Source of the DNA: Bacteroidaceae bacterium
GTDB lineage: Bacteria; Bacteroidota; Bacteroidia; Bacteroidales; Bacteroidaceae
Assembly: GCA_016302965.1 (NCBI GenBank)
Contig: JAEDMP010000022.1
Span: forward strand, 1 to 32,372
Length of the DNA: 32,372 nucleotides
Direction of reading: 5' to 3'
Position numbers and translations under genes: made by a program
The notes under the pieces: model-generated
Told to the model about the DNA's origin: nothing
Database searches by the model: none
What the model saw: the letters and a program-made list of their open reading frames with translations, nothing else
Part shown: positions 15,441 through 23,933 of the stretch, piece after piece
How the letters are laid out: each line of letters begins with the position of its first letter
Numbering within the stretch: position 1 is the first letter of the stretch

Positions 15441-17972
15441 ATGAACCGCTTCATACGTCATAACAACGTTATGAATCATTCTATCTTATCAATCAGACCA
15501 TGGATGGCCTGTCTCATCATCGCCCTGCTGCACGGCACGGCGATGATGGCACAGGGCATCGTAAAAGGAAAAGTACTGGACAAGCAGAGCAATGAAGCGC
15601 TGCAGTTTGTCAACATCCGGGTGTCACAGGCCGCATCGGGCAAACTCATCAAAGGGGCCATCACCGACACCAACGGACACTTCAATGTGGGAGGACTGCC
15701 CGATGGCAACTACGTGCTCGGTGTCTCCTTCGTAGGCTACAAGAGCATCTCACGCAAGTTCTCCATCAGCAAGGAAAAGAGACAGCAGACCTTCTCGCTG
15801 CTCTACCTCGCCGAAGACCAGCAGACACTCAAGGAGGTGCAGGTCACGGGACAGCGGTCGCAGATGAAACTCGAAGTGGACCGCAAGTCGTTTACCGTCG
15901 ACCAGGTACTGGCGGCGGCAGGCGGTTCGGCCAGTGACCTGCTCGAGAATATCCCGTCGGTAGAAGTCAGCACCGAAGGCGAAATCTCGCTCCGTGGCAA
16001 CAGCAGTGTGGAGGTGTGGATCAACGGAAAGGCCAGCGGACTGACCAGCGACAACAGAGGAGAGATACTGCAACAGATTCCAGCCGAGAGCATCGAACGG
16101 GTGGAGGTCATCGACAACCCCAGCGCCAAATACAGCCCCGAGGGTTCGGCCGGCATCATCAATATCATCCTCAAACGTGACCGCAAGGCGGGCTACTACG
16201 GGTCGCTCAGAACCGGCGTGAACAACCAGGGAGGATGGAACGGAAGCGGCAACATCAACTACTCCAGCGGCATACTCGAAGCCTATGCCAACCTGGGCTA
16301 CCGCGAAAGGAAAGGCAAAGGAGGCTCCTCGTCGGAACAGACCTATCTGAAAAGCAACACTTACCAGAACTACGAGGCCGAGAACGAACGCAACGGGAAG
16401 AACCTCTTCGGGCGTGCCGGTCTCACCTGGCATATCACCACCAAAGACGACCTCTCCATCAGCGGCATGATGATGAAGGGCAAACGCGACAACGCCAACC
16501 TGACCCCCTACCGCTATGGCACCATCGGCAACGCAGACGACAACTACCGCATGTACCGACTGAACAGCGGCAAGGGAGACATGAACATGTATCACGGCGA
16601 ACTGGGCTACACACACAAGTTTACCGACAAGCACTTCATCGACTTCAACCTCTCCCACAACAAATGGAAGAATGATGACCAGAACTACTACCAGGACAGT
16701 ACGGTCTACATCAGCAGCGGACAACCCACGGCCTACACCTACCAGTACCGGCCCATGTTCATCAACAGCCACTCCTGGGAGGCCAAACTCGACTATGAGA
16801 ACCAGGTGAGCGACAACTTCAAGATGGAGGCGGGCTACAACTGGAAATTCTCGCACGAGAACACCCCGCAGGAATCCTGGATTGACGAGGCCAACTGGGA
16901 CGGAAGCCAGCAGGTGGAAGACCAGACCTACTTCAACCGCTTCATCTATGACATCAACACCCATGCGCTCTATCTCACCCTCAACACCAAAATCGGCAAA
17001 CTGGGTGTGATGGCAGGACTGAGAGGCGAATACTGGAGAGTGGAGACCGAGAGCTACACCTACGAACAGGAACATGACGCATCGCTCAGAGAGGCTCCAT
17101 TCAAGAAAGACTATTTCCAACTCTTCCCCAGCCTCTTCATCAACTATCCGCTCACCGAGACCTCGCAAATCCAGTTGAACTACACCCGACGTCTGAGACG
17201 ACCCTGGGGCGGTGAACTCAACAGTTTCAAGAATACCCGCGATGCCTCGATGATTTCGTTCGGTAATCCGGAACTGACCCCCGAGTACACCAACTCGTTC
17301 GCATTGAACTATCTGAAGACATGGGCCAACCACACGCTCTCCGTCGGCACCTACTACCGCACGACGAGCGACGTCATCCAGCGGGTGTCGTACAACGTGA
17401 ATGACACCATCTATCAGACCAACGAGAACGTGGCGAAGAGCCAGAGCGCAGGTGTGGAACTGATTCTCAAGGACAAGTTCTTCCGCATCCTCGACCTCAC
17501 GACCACGGTGAACGCCTACTACTACAAACTCGACGGGTTCAACTATACCATCAACAACCAGACCGTGACAGGCAACAGCGACGAGAACTTCTCCTGGGAT
17601 GCACGTATGCTGGCAAGCCTCATCCTGCCCTACGACATCTCGGTGCAGGCCACGGGCAACTACCGTTCGAGAAGTGTCATCACGCAAGGCTACCGCAAAG
17701 CCAACGCCAGCCTCGATCTGGGCCTGCGCAAGACCTTCCTCAACAAGAAACTCGCCCTGGCTGTCAACTGGAGGGATGTGCTGAACACCCGCAAGTGGGA
17801 GACCTTCACCTCTACCGACAGTTTCGAACGTCACCAGAAGAACTGGCGCGACCCACGCATCAACGTGACTCTCACCTGGAACTTCGGCAACATGACTTCC
17901 AAGAAGAAGAACAGACAGGAGGAAGGTATGGGAGGCGAAGATGACCAACAGAGTTACGGAGGATATGAATAA
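15441..17972 (+). CDS. Outer-membrane beta-barrel receptor with carboxypeptidase-like and plug domains
   Basis: The 843-aa protein has a signal peptide cleaved at MMA|QG. A CarboxypepD_reg-like domain follows (GKVLDKQSNEALQFVNIRV ... VGYKS). The plug domain comes next (DLLENIPSVEVSTEGEISLRGNSSVEVWINGK ... IERVEVIDNPSAKYSPEGSAG). The rest is a barrel of about 600 residues (OMP_b-brl_3-type, TonB-dependent-receptor fold). The sequence continues past the last strand (NVTLTWNFGN) into a polar tail with GGEDDQQSYGGYE. The ligand is unknown. There is no SusD-like partner, so this is not a classical glycan-uptake pair. The gene lies 84 nt after GH97 on the same strand, so co-transcription is possible. 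ATG 15471 is an alternative start. Confidence 0.88.
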   Translation: MNRFIRHNNVMNHSILSIRPWMACLIIALLHGTAMMAQGIVKGKVLDKQSNEALQFVNIRVSQAASGKLIKGAITDTNGHFNVGGLPDGNYVLGVSFVGYKSISRKFSISKEKRQQTFSLLYLAEDQQTLKEVQVTGQRSQMKLEVDRKSFTVDQVLAAAGGSASDLLENIPSVEVSTEGEISLRGNSSVEVWINGKASGLTSDNRGEILQQIPAESIERVEVIDNPSAKYSPEGSAGIINIILKRDRKAGYYGSLRTGVNNQGGWNGSGNINYSSGILEAYANLGYRERKGKGGSSSEQTYLKSNTYQNYEAENERNGKNLFGRAGLTWHITTKDDLSISGMMMKGKRDNANLTPYRYGTIGNADDNYRMYRLNSGKGDMNMYHGELGYTHKFTDKHFIDFNLSHNKWKNDDQNYYQDSTVYISSGQPTAYTYQYRPMFINSHSWEAKLDYENQVSDNFKMEAGYNWKFSHENTPQESWIDEANWDGSQQVEDQTYFNRFIYDINTHALYLTLNTKIGKLGVMAGLRGEYWRVETESYTYEQEHDASLREAPFKKDYFQLFPSLFINYPLTETSQIQLNYTRRLRRPWGGELNSFKNTRDASMISFGNPELTPEYTNSFALNYLKTWANHTLSVGTYYRTTSDVIQRVSYNVNDTIYQTNENVAKSQSAGVELILKDKFFRILDLTTTVNAYYYKLDGFNYTINNQTVTGNSDENFSWDARMLASLILPYDISVQATGNYRSRSVITQGYRKANASLDLGLRKTFLNKKLALAVNWRDVLNTRKWETFTSTDSFERHQKNWRDPRINVTLTWNFGNMTSKKKNRQEEGMGGEDDQQSYGGYE

Positions 17973-18001
17973 GCAAATCCTGACCTTGTGACTTGCTCTT
18001 T

Positions 18002-18037
18002 CGTTCAGCCTTGGCTGAACGGTTATCGAGGATAACC
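18002..18037. repeat. Two adjoining short palindromes
   Basis: A 9-bp stem CGTTCAGCC/GGCTGAACG with a TT centre (18002-18021) is followed at once by GGTTATC-GAG-GATAACC (18021-18037). An alternative pairing ATCGAG/CTCGAT overlaps the second. They lie between convergent genes. Confidence 0.7.
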
Positions 18038-18055
18038 TCGATACCTATCGAAGAC

Positions 18056-18099
18056 GACATGAGCGGCCGTTCAGCCTTGGCTGAACGGCCGCTCATGTC
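18056..18099. terminator. Perfect 21-bp palindromic hairpin between convergent genes
   Basis: Arms 18056-18076 and 18079-18099 are exact reverse complements around a TT centre. The inner nine pairs repeat the stem at 18002-18021. The place, between the receptor (plus) and the M28 gene (minus), suits a bidirectional terminator, but there is no T-tract. The repeated core suggests a dispersed REP-like element. In the minus strand it reads as an AKAER-type peptide, similar to the GC-rich patch near 106-122. Confidence 0.6.
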
Positions 18100-18137
18100 C
18101 TTATAGGCCATCCCATCTGTCACTCAGATGGCCTCAC

Positions 18138-19127
18138 TTATTCGCTGAACAACACCTGTACAAGCGTCTGCCCCACGGCCAGCAGGGTGTTGCGGTCGAT
18201 ATGGTCCATATCATCATGGACGGTATGCCAGGTCGGTCCGAACGAACTCTCCTGGCAATCGGGATGATAGGGGATGATGTCGATGGTAGGGATGTTGGCA
18301 GTCTGGTTGATGGGGAGATGATCGTCCGTAATCATTCCGCCCTCATCAGAGATGAAATAACTGCCATAACCCAAAGTCTGGGCAGCAGCCCACACCTGAT
18401 AGACTACCTCGCGGGCATAGCGCAACGAGATGCCCTCGTGATAGAAGCGAGCTCCCTGACCTCCTACCATATCCAGCAGGATGCCATAGCGGGCATCATA
18501 ACCCTCGACATGCGGATGAGCCGCCCAATAATGGGAGCCCAAGGCCCAGGTATCACTGTCGTCACCCGTCTTGCTCCATTGGGGCGTACCCCAGTCTTCG
18601 GCATCGAAACAGATGAAGTCAACACCGATACGGAGGCTGTCGGCCTGCTGCAGCAGTCGGGCCAGTTCCAGCAAAACAGCCACACCGCTGGCACCATCAT
18701 TGGCAGCCAGCACTGGTTTGCGCCAGTTGCTACTGTCGGCATCGTTATCAGCCCACGGACGGCTGTCCCAATGGGCACAGAGCAGCACCCGGTCGGTGGC
18801 TTCGGGTTTGAACGAGGCTATGATATTGGTGCCATGCAGGATGGTTCCGTCATAGCCCCTGAAATCGGCCTTCTGTTCGATGACCCTCATGCCAAAACGC
18901 CGGAACTGGGCGGCTATCCACTCACCACAACGGTCGTGGGCTTCACTGTTCATCACACGCGGACCAAAATGACATTGTGCCGCACAGAAGGCATAGGCAC
19001 TGTCGGCATTGAAATCAGGACCGAGCCTGACACTCGTGTTCTCTTCAGCACCGCTGACGCTCTTCTGCGTATGACCACATGAAAGAATCAAAAGCATCAG
19101 CTGCAGTATAATCAATGTTTTTTTCAT
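18138..19127 (-). CDS. M28-family lipoprotein, probable type II glutaminyl cyclase
   Basis: A 329-aa lipoprotein (lipobox ILSC, Cys17). The zinc-peptidase fold motifs are CAHWDSRPWAD (H119), AANDGASGVA (D144), CFDAEDWG (E177, D178), LLDMVG (D219), DDHLPI (D269) and WHTVHDD (H301). The set D144/D178/H301 with E177 and D269 matches glutaminyl-peptide cyclotransferase (one zinc, WH near the end) better than two-zinc aminopeptidases. Such enzymes turn N-terminal Gln of exported proteins into pyroglutamate in the periplasm. Three exported proteins in this window would expose N-terminal Gln. It is third in an operon, 11 nt after the hydrolase/dipeptidase fusion. An M28 aminopeptidase is the alternative. 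Confidence 0.82.
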   Translation of the reverse strand: MKKTLIILQLMLLILSCGHTQKSVSGAEENTSVRLGPDFNADSAYAFCAAQCHFGPRVMNSEAHDRCGEWIAAQFRRFGMRVIEQKADFRGYDGTILHGTNIIASFKPEATDRVLLCAHWDSRPWADNDADSSNWRKPVLAANDGASGVAVLLELARLLQQADSLRIGVDFICFDAEDWGTPQWSKTGDDSDTWALGSHYWAAHPHVEGYDARYGILLDMVGGQGARFYHEGISLRYAREVVYQVWAAAQTLGYGSYFISDEGGMITDDHLPINQTANIPTIDIIPYHPDCQESSFGPTWHTVHDDMDHIDRNTLLAVGQTLVQVLFSE

Positions 19128-19138
19128 ACCTATTTATA

Positions 19139-20920
19139 TTATACAGCTTGCACCTCACTCATAACACGAAGGAAATTAGCACCCCAAATCTTCTGGATAT
19201 CCTTGGGATGATAGCGGCGGGCAAGTAGCATACGGGTGAACTGGATGAGTTCGGAAGCATCGGCCATACCCCGCACACCCCCATCGCCATCAAAATCGGT
19301 GCCTATACCCACATGGTCTATTCCCATCACATCAATGGCATGTTCCAGATGGGCTATCACATCGAGGATGGTAGCCTCGCCTGCCTTAATCAAGAATCCG
19401 GGATAGAGGGTGGTCTGCGCCACACCGCCCTTGGCGGCAAGCGCACGCATCTGCTCGTCCGTGAGGTTGCGCGGATGGTCACAAAGCGCACGGGCACTGC
19501 TGTGGCTGCAGACAATGGGACGACAGCTGATGTCGAGTGCATCATAAAAGCTCTTCTCTCCGGCATGACTCATGTCGACCAGCATTCCGAGACGGTTCAT
19601 CTCGCGGATTACCTGCTGTCCGAAACGGCTCACTCCCTGATGGGTATTACAACCGCGGGCACTGTCGCAAATATCGTTGTCGCCATTATGACAAAGGGTG
19701 ATATACACCACGCCACGCTGTTTGAAATGCTTCAGCGTGTCAAGGTTGCCACCTAAGGCCAAGCCGTTTTCGATCCCCAGCATGATGGATTTCCGTCCCT
19801 GGCGCTTGTCTTTGTAGAGGTCGGAGGGAGTTCGCGCTATACTGAGATAGTGTTTGTTGGCAGCCACCATCTGCTCAATCTTGTCGAAAATCAGGTCGGC
19901 ATACTCCGTAGGACCCGTCACCGGGAACTCCACCTTTTCGGAGAAAGTCTCGCCAATCTTGGGTTGGGGCAGGTAGGCCACCATGATGGTGGCATCCAGC
20001 CGCCCTTCGGTCATCTTGTGCAGATCCACCAGGATGCGGTCGTCACGACGGCCTATATCCACGCCTTTGGGAAAGAACATCGGGGTGTCGCAATGGGTAT
20101 CGAGCGTGAGCAACTGGTCATGCAGACGATGGGCTTCACGGAACTGCCGTGCCTCACCCACCAACCACTCGAACAGGGGCAGACCACTGTCCATGCACTC
20201 GGGATGCCATTGCACGCCCACAATCGACTTGTACTCCACACTCTCTATCGCCTCGACAATGCCGTCGGCAGCGGTAGCGGTCACACGGAATCGCTTTCCT
20301 GCATCAGCCACCGACTGATGGTGGAAGGAGTTGACAGCTATCTGTTCCTGGCCATAGAGGGTATGCAGGATTGAATCGCGTACGAGCGTGACCCGGTGGG
20401 TGGGTTCCTCACGGTCGGCATCCTGGCTGTGCTTGACCATCGTTGCCATCCCTTGGGGGCGCGGCGCAAGCGAAAGGTCTTGTGCCACCCTGCCTCCAAG
20501 CGCCATGGCAAGCGTCTGGATTCCACGGCAGATACCCAGCATCGGTATCTGTCTGTTATAAGCCAGCCGGGTGAGCAGCAACTCAGGCAGGTCGCGTTCG
20601 CGGTTGATGCCATGCAGCAGGGTCGAGGGCTCCTCACCCGCATAGAGCGGATTAAAGTCGCCACCACCCGAGAGCAGGATGCCATCCACCCGCTGCAGAG
20701 TGTTGATGATGACTTGCTGGTCAGCAACAGGAGGTATCAGCAGGGGCGTTCCCCCTGCCTCAACCACCTTCTTGTAATAATACGCTCCAATTTTACAGGT
20801 TGCGTCATCATAGTTGGCAGAAATGCCGATTACTGGTTTTTCTGCTGCCTCAGGAAACTGCCGGTAGGCCCCCTCCTGCAACAGCGACTGCCAATCAAAA
20901 CGTTTTTTGGTTTCCAACAT
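19139..20920 (-). CDS. Fusion of gamma-glutamyl hydrolase (C26) and M19 dipeptidase
   Basis: 593 aa with two enzyme domains. Residues 28-260 are a class I glutamine-amidotransferase-like peptidase C26/PuuD domain: LSGGGDFNP, nucleophile C131 in GICRG, and H239-E241 in VQWHPE. Residues 270-590 are an M19 (renal-type) dipeptidase with its metal ligands: H276 and D278 (DTHCDT), E384 (IENG), H452 (SHAG), H473 (SHSSAR) and D542 (GTDFDG). There is no signal peptide, so it acts in the cytoplasm. Together the domains could remove a gamma-linked Glu and then split the remaining dipeptide, for example gamma-Glu-Cys-Gly-like compounds. This is inference; both active sites look intact. It lies 2 nt after the Lrp regulator. 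Confidence 0.9.
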   Translation of the reverse strand: MLETKKRFDWQSLLQEGAYRQFPEAAEKPVIGISANYDDATCKIGAYYYKKVVEAGGTPLLIPPVADQQVIINTLQRVDGILLSGGGDFNPLYAGEEPSTLLHGINRERDLPELLLTRLAYNRQIPMLGICRGIQTLAMALGGRVAQDLSLAPRPQGMATMVKHSQDADREEPTHRVTLVRDSILHTLYGQEQIAVNSFHHQSVADAGKRFRVTATAADGIVEAIESVEYKSIVGVQWHPECMDSGLPLFEWLVGEARQFREAHRLHDQLLTLDTHCDTPMFFPKGVDIGRRDDRILVDLHKMTEGRLDATIMVAYLPQPKIGETFSEKVEFPVTGPTEYADLIFDKIEQMVAANKHYLSIARTPSDLYKDKRQGRKSIMLGIENGLALGGNLDTLKHFKQRGVVYITLCHNGDNDICDSARGCNTHQGVSRFGQQVIREMNRLGMLVDMSHAGEKSFYDALDISCRPIVCSHSSARALCDHPRNLTDEQMRALAAKGGVAQTTLYPGFLIKAGEATILDVIAHLEHAIDVMGIDHVGIGTDFDGDGGVRGMADASELIQFTRMLLARRYHPKDIQKIWGANFLRVMSEVQAV

Positions 20921-20922
20921 GT

Positions 20923-21390
20923 TTATGACTCCTCCACCTTGACAGGAATCTCTCTCTTGATGCTCTGTTCGAGCGAGATGAGCGTCTCTGTAGCCACCAC
21001 ACCTGGAATATCCTGCAACTGTCCGTTGAGCAGATTCATCAGCTGCTCGTTGTCACGGGCAAAGAGTTTCACAAGCATGGTATAGGGTCCTGTGGTGAAA
21101 TGACACTCCACAATCTCGGGGATATGCTGCAGCCGCTCCACCACATCCTTGTACATGCTGCCTCTTTCGAGCGTAATTCCCACATAGGTACAGGTGGAAT
21201 ATCCGAGGCTCTTGGGGTTGACGTCAAAGCCGCTTCCCATGATGACATTACCCTCGATGAGGTGTTGCACACGCTGATGGATGGCAGCCCGCGAGACGCC
21301 GCATTCTGCAGCCACGTCTTTGAAAGGGATGCGGGCATTCATCGACAGAATACTAAGAATCTTCTTGTCGAGATTATCAATTTTCTCCAT
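20923..21390 (-). CDS. Lrp/AsnC-family transcriptional regulator
   Basis: The 155-aa protein has an N-terminal winged helix-turn-helix (DNLDKKILSILSMNARIPFKDVA, then GVSRAAIHQRVQHL as recognition helix) and a C-terminal RAM/ligand domain (VGITLERG, then VECHFTTGPYTMLVKLFARD). Such regulators sense amino acids. It is first in the operon with the gamma-glutamyl hydrolase/dipeptidase fusion and the glutaminyl-cyclase-like gene, so a local role in amino-acid or peptide salvage and autoregulation is likely. Confidence 0.93.
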   Translation of the reverse strand: MEKIDNLDKKILSILSMNARIPFKDVAAECGVSRAAIHQRVQHLIEGNVIMGSGFDVNPKSLGYSTCTYVGITLERGSMYKDVVERLQHIPEIVECHFTTGPYTMLVKLFARDNEQLMNLLNGQLQDIPGVVATETLISLEQSIKREIPVKVEES

Positions 21391-21478
21391 GTCTTTTTTC
21401 GTTATATTTGTTTCTTATTTGCGGAGGTTGTTCGCTCATTTCTTTGGTCATTTTGTCCACGAAATGCCAAAAAGCAAG

Positions 21479-21509
21479 CAAAATTACACATTTAAATTGA
21501 TGTATGCAA
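21479..21509 (-). promoter_or_regulatory. Promoter of the Lrp operon
   Basis: On the minus strand, TTG (21507-21509), 20 nt and TAATTTTG (21479-21486) match the -33/-7 consensus. The Lrp start codon is 89 nt downstream, leaving a leader that could hold an autoregulatory site. Confidence 0.5.
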
Positions 21510-21553
21510 CGAAAAAGGTGTTTATTTTTGCAAAATGGAAGAAAAAGTATGAA

Positions 21554-22993
21554 TTATTGCTCGTCAAAGGTCTCTCCAGCAAGGGGCCAATTAGGTGTCG
21601 GTGTTCTCATCTTCTTCATGGCCTCGTCAAACGCTTTTACCTTCTCAGGATATTTGTCAGCGAGATTTTTCGTTTCGCCTGGATCTTTCTTGAGGTTATA
21701 GAGTTCAAGAGGCTGGTTGGGTTTGATGGTCACACATTTCCAGTCGCCCATGCGGGCAGCCCGCTGTTTTCCGGGAAATTCCCAATAGAGCATCCGGTGA
21801 TCGGTGTCAACCTTCTTACCATAGAAGAGAGGCAGGATATTCATGCCGTTGAGATGTTGCGGCAGATACTGTTCTCCGCCAGCCAGTGCGGCAAAGGTTG
21901 GCATCATATCGGGGAAGTAAACGATATTCTTCAGTTTCTTGACGGGCACCTTCTTGGGCTGGTTGACGATCAGTGGCACACGTATGCCTCCCTCATAGAG
22001 TTGTCCTTTGCGGCCATGGAATCCGGCAGCACAGTTCAGTTCCTTCAGGGGAGCCTGCACGGCAGGTCCGTTGTCGGAGGCAAAGATGACGAGGGTATTC
22101 TCCCTCAGTCCCAGCCGTTCCAGTTCGTCCATCAGTCGTCCGATGGCAGCATCCATGTGGGTGATGAGCGAGGCATAGCGCTTGGTGTTCATGCTCCAGT
22201 CTTGCCGCTCGTCATACCAGGAAGTGTTCTCGATGATATAAGGTTCATGGGGAGCATCGTAGGCAAGATAGAGGAAGAAGGGATTGTTCTGGTTGCGGCG
22301 CACAAAGGCGATGGCATCATCGGTTGAGATGTCGGTATTGTGCTTGATGCGCTGGTCGTGGGCGTTCTCTTCGATATGGATGAGGGAGTCGCCGACAAAA
22401 CGATAGTAGGGATAATAGTAGGGTGAGTTGGAGTGGACGGTGCTGATAGTCCATCCGTAGAACTCGTCGAATCCCCGATGGTTGGGTGCCGACAGGGGGT
22501 CGTAGCCATCGAGATGCCACTTGTTCACCAAGCAGGTGCGGTAGCCGGCAGCCGAGAGCACTGTGGCAATGGTGGTGTCACAGGGCAGGAGGTTGACACG
22601 GCGGACGTAGGTGGTATCTCCCTTGGGGTTGACTTTCACGCCCCTGATGCCGCCAGCCGTACACTGGTTGTCACGGATACGGGTGTTGCCCGTGTTCTTA
22701 CCGGTCATCAAGGCACAGCGCGAGGGAGAGGAGATGCCACTACCTGCATAGCACTGGGTGAAGGTGGTGCCGGCCTGGGCGAGCCGGTCGATATTCGGGG
22801 TCTTCACAAACTGGCTGCCAAAGCAGGAGAGGTCGCCATAACCCAGGTCGTCGGCCAGGATAAAGATGATGTTGTCGGGGCGCTGTTCGGGCTGGCTGGA
22901 TTCACCTGGATTGGCAGCCAACATAGGTGCAGGCACTGCAGAAATCAGACAGAGACTACGATAGCCCCATTGGTTCCATTTTTTTTGTTTCAT
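21554..22993 (-). CDS. Exported S1-family sulfatase, serine type
   Basis: The 479-aa protein has a signal-like N-terminus ending near PMLAA. The alkaline-phosphatase-like core is intact: NIIFILADDLGYGD metal site, FGly motif S88-S-P-S-R with TGK after it, the IFASDNGP metal loop and the GRKGQLYEGGIRVPLI region. The residue to be converted to formylglycine is Ser, so maturation needs an anaerobic radical SAM enzyme (anSME/AtsB type), which is not in the window. It would remove sulfate from sulfated glycans in the periplasm. The substrate class cannot be assigned here, and no SusC/D or other glycanase is adjacent. It lies 88 nt after the sirtuin gene on the same strand. Confidence 0.92.
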   Translation of the reverse strand: MKQKKWNQWGYRSLCLISAVPAPMLAANPGESSQPEQRPDNIIFILADDLGYGDLSCFGSQFVKTPNIDRLAQAGTTFTQCYAGSGISSPSRCALMTGKNTGNTRIRDNQCTAGGIRGVKVNPKGDTTYVRRVNLLPCDTTIATVLSAAGYRTCLVNKWHLDGYDPLSAPNHRGFDEFYGWTISTVHSNSPYYYPYYRFVGDSLIHIEENAHDQRIKHNTDISTDDAIAFVRRNQNNPFFLYLAYDAPHEPYIIENTSWYDERQDWSMNTKRYASLITHMDAAIGRLMDELERLGLRENTLVIFASDNGPAVQAPLKELNCAAGFHGRKGQLYEGGIRVPLIVNQPKKVPVKKLKNIVYFPDMMPTFAALAGGEQYLPQHLNGMNILPLFYGKKVDTDHRMLYWEFPGKQRAARMGDWKCVTIKPNQPLELYNLKKDPGETKNLADKYPEKVKAFDEAMKKMRTPTPNWPLAGETFDEQ

Positions 22994-23081
22994 GGTGTTT
23001 CATTTATGGTGGGTCTGTCCATTCCCACCGTCAAAAGGATTATTCATGACGGATTGATGCTGCAGGCGAGAAAACGCGCTA

Positions 23082-23786
23082 TCAATCTTGGTTCTGAAGC
23101 AATTGCATCACCTCCTTCATTCCCTCAGAAGCTCCCTTGGCGATATAGCGGACGTTCTGGATGCCCGCCTTGACGGGTTTGGGGTCGATGAGATAGATGG
23201 GTATTCCCTGCGGGGCATAGCGCACGAGTCCGGCAGCGGGATAGACATTCAGCGAGGTTCCGATGATGATGAAGATGTCGGCCTGCATGGTCAGTTCGGC
23301 AGCCGTCTCAATCATGGGCACCGACTCTCCGAAGAAGACGATGTAGGGTCGCAGGAGTGAGCCGTCGGCCGCCTTCTCTCCCGCTTCCACCCGATAGTGG
23401 TCGGCGGTGAGGGTCTTCCAGCAGAGTGGGTTCTCCACGTCGCGCGAGGAGCACACCTTCATCAGTTCACCATGCAGATGCACCACATGGCTCGACCCGG
23501 CCCGCTCGTGCAGGTTGTCCACATTCTGCGTAATCACCGACACATCATAATTCTGCTCCAAGGCAGCCACCAACCGGTGCCCCTCGTTGGGCTGTGCTGC
23601 CAGCAGTTCCTTGCGTCTGGCATTATAGAATTCGTTTACCAGCACGGGGTCGGCAAGCCATCCCTCATGCGATGCTACCTGTTCCACGGGATAGTTCTCC
23701 CATAGTCCTCCGGCATCTCTGAAAGTTTTGATTCCGCTCTCAGCAGACATGCCGGCACCTGTCAAAACAACGATTTTCTTCTTCAT
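23082..23786 (-). CDS. Sir2-family NAD-dependent protein deacylase (CobB-like)
   Basis: A 234-aa sirtuin removes acyl groups from lysines using NAD. Visible motifs: GAGMSAESGIKTFR (NAD), QNVD (87-90), catalytic H105 in HLHGEL, and the YxxR pair Y54/R57 in EFYNARR that marks desuccinylase/demalonylase activity in CobB and SIRT5. The zinc site looks degenerate: only C112 and C122 remain, and where the second cysteine pair should be the sequence reads KAADGSLLRP. ATG 23786 (MKKKIVVLTG) is the start; the longer frame begins at TTG. Cytoplasmic. It may be co-transcribed with the sulfatase, though no functional link is apparent. Confidence 0.93.
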   Translation of the reverse strand: MKKKIVVLTGAGMSAESGIKTFRDAGGLWENYPVEQVASHEGWLADPVLVNEFYNARRKELLAAQPNEGHRLVAALEQNYDVSVITQNVDNLHERAGSSHVVHLHGELMKVCSSRDVENPLCWKTLTADHYRVEAGEKAADGSLLRPYIVFFGESVPMIETAAELTMQADIFIIIGTSLNVYPAAGLVRYAPQGIPIYLIDPKPVKAGIQNVRYIAKGASEGMKEVMQLLQNQD

Positions 23787-23824
23787 GAATGTTAATTCCA
23801 AATGATTGAGACTAAATTACCTCA

Positions 23825-23832
23825 CAAAAATA
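23825..23832 (-). promoter_or_regulatory. -7 element, possible sirtuin promoter
   Basis: The minus strand reads TATTTTTG, fitting TAnnTTTG, 38 nt before the sirtuin start. No -33 element at normal spacing is visible. Confidence 0.3.
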
Positions 23833-23875
23833 GTTATTTTTCGATAATTATAAGCATGAAATCAAAGAAAATGCG

Positions 23876-23883
23876 TAAATTTG
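23876..23883 (+). promoter_or_regulatory. -7 element of the FKBP operon promoter
   Basis: TAAATTTG fits the consensus and lies 50 nt before the first FKBP start codon. No convincing -33 motif is seen. Confidence 0.45.
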
Positions 23884-23933
23884 CACGATTTTTAAACCAT
23901 AACACATTATTTATTATTAGTTTTATCTGAAAA

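Noticed and set aside
15750..17948. 732-codon open frame on the minus strand
   Set aside because: It lies entirely antisense to the beta-barrel receptor, whose family motifs are clear. The antisense reading has no recognisable domain and is explained by GC-biased codon positions.
17872..18123. 83-codon minus-strand frame with AKAER repeats
   Set aside because: Its sequence is mostly the palindromic repeats at 18002-18099 read as codons, so it is more likely structure than a protein.
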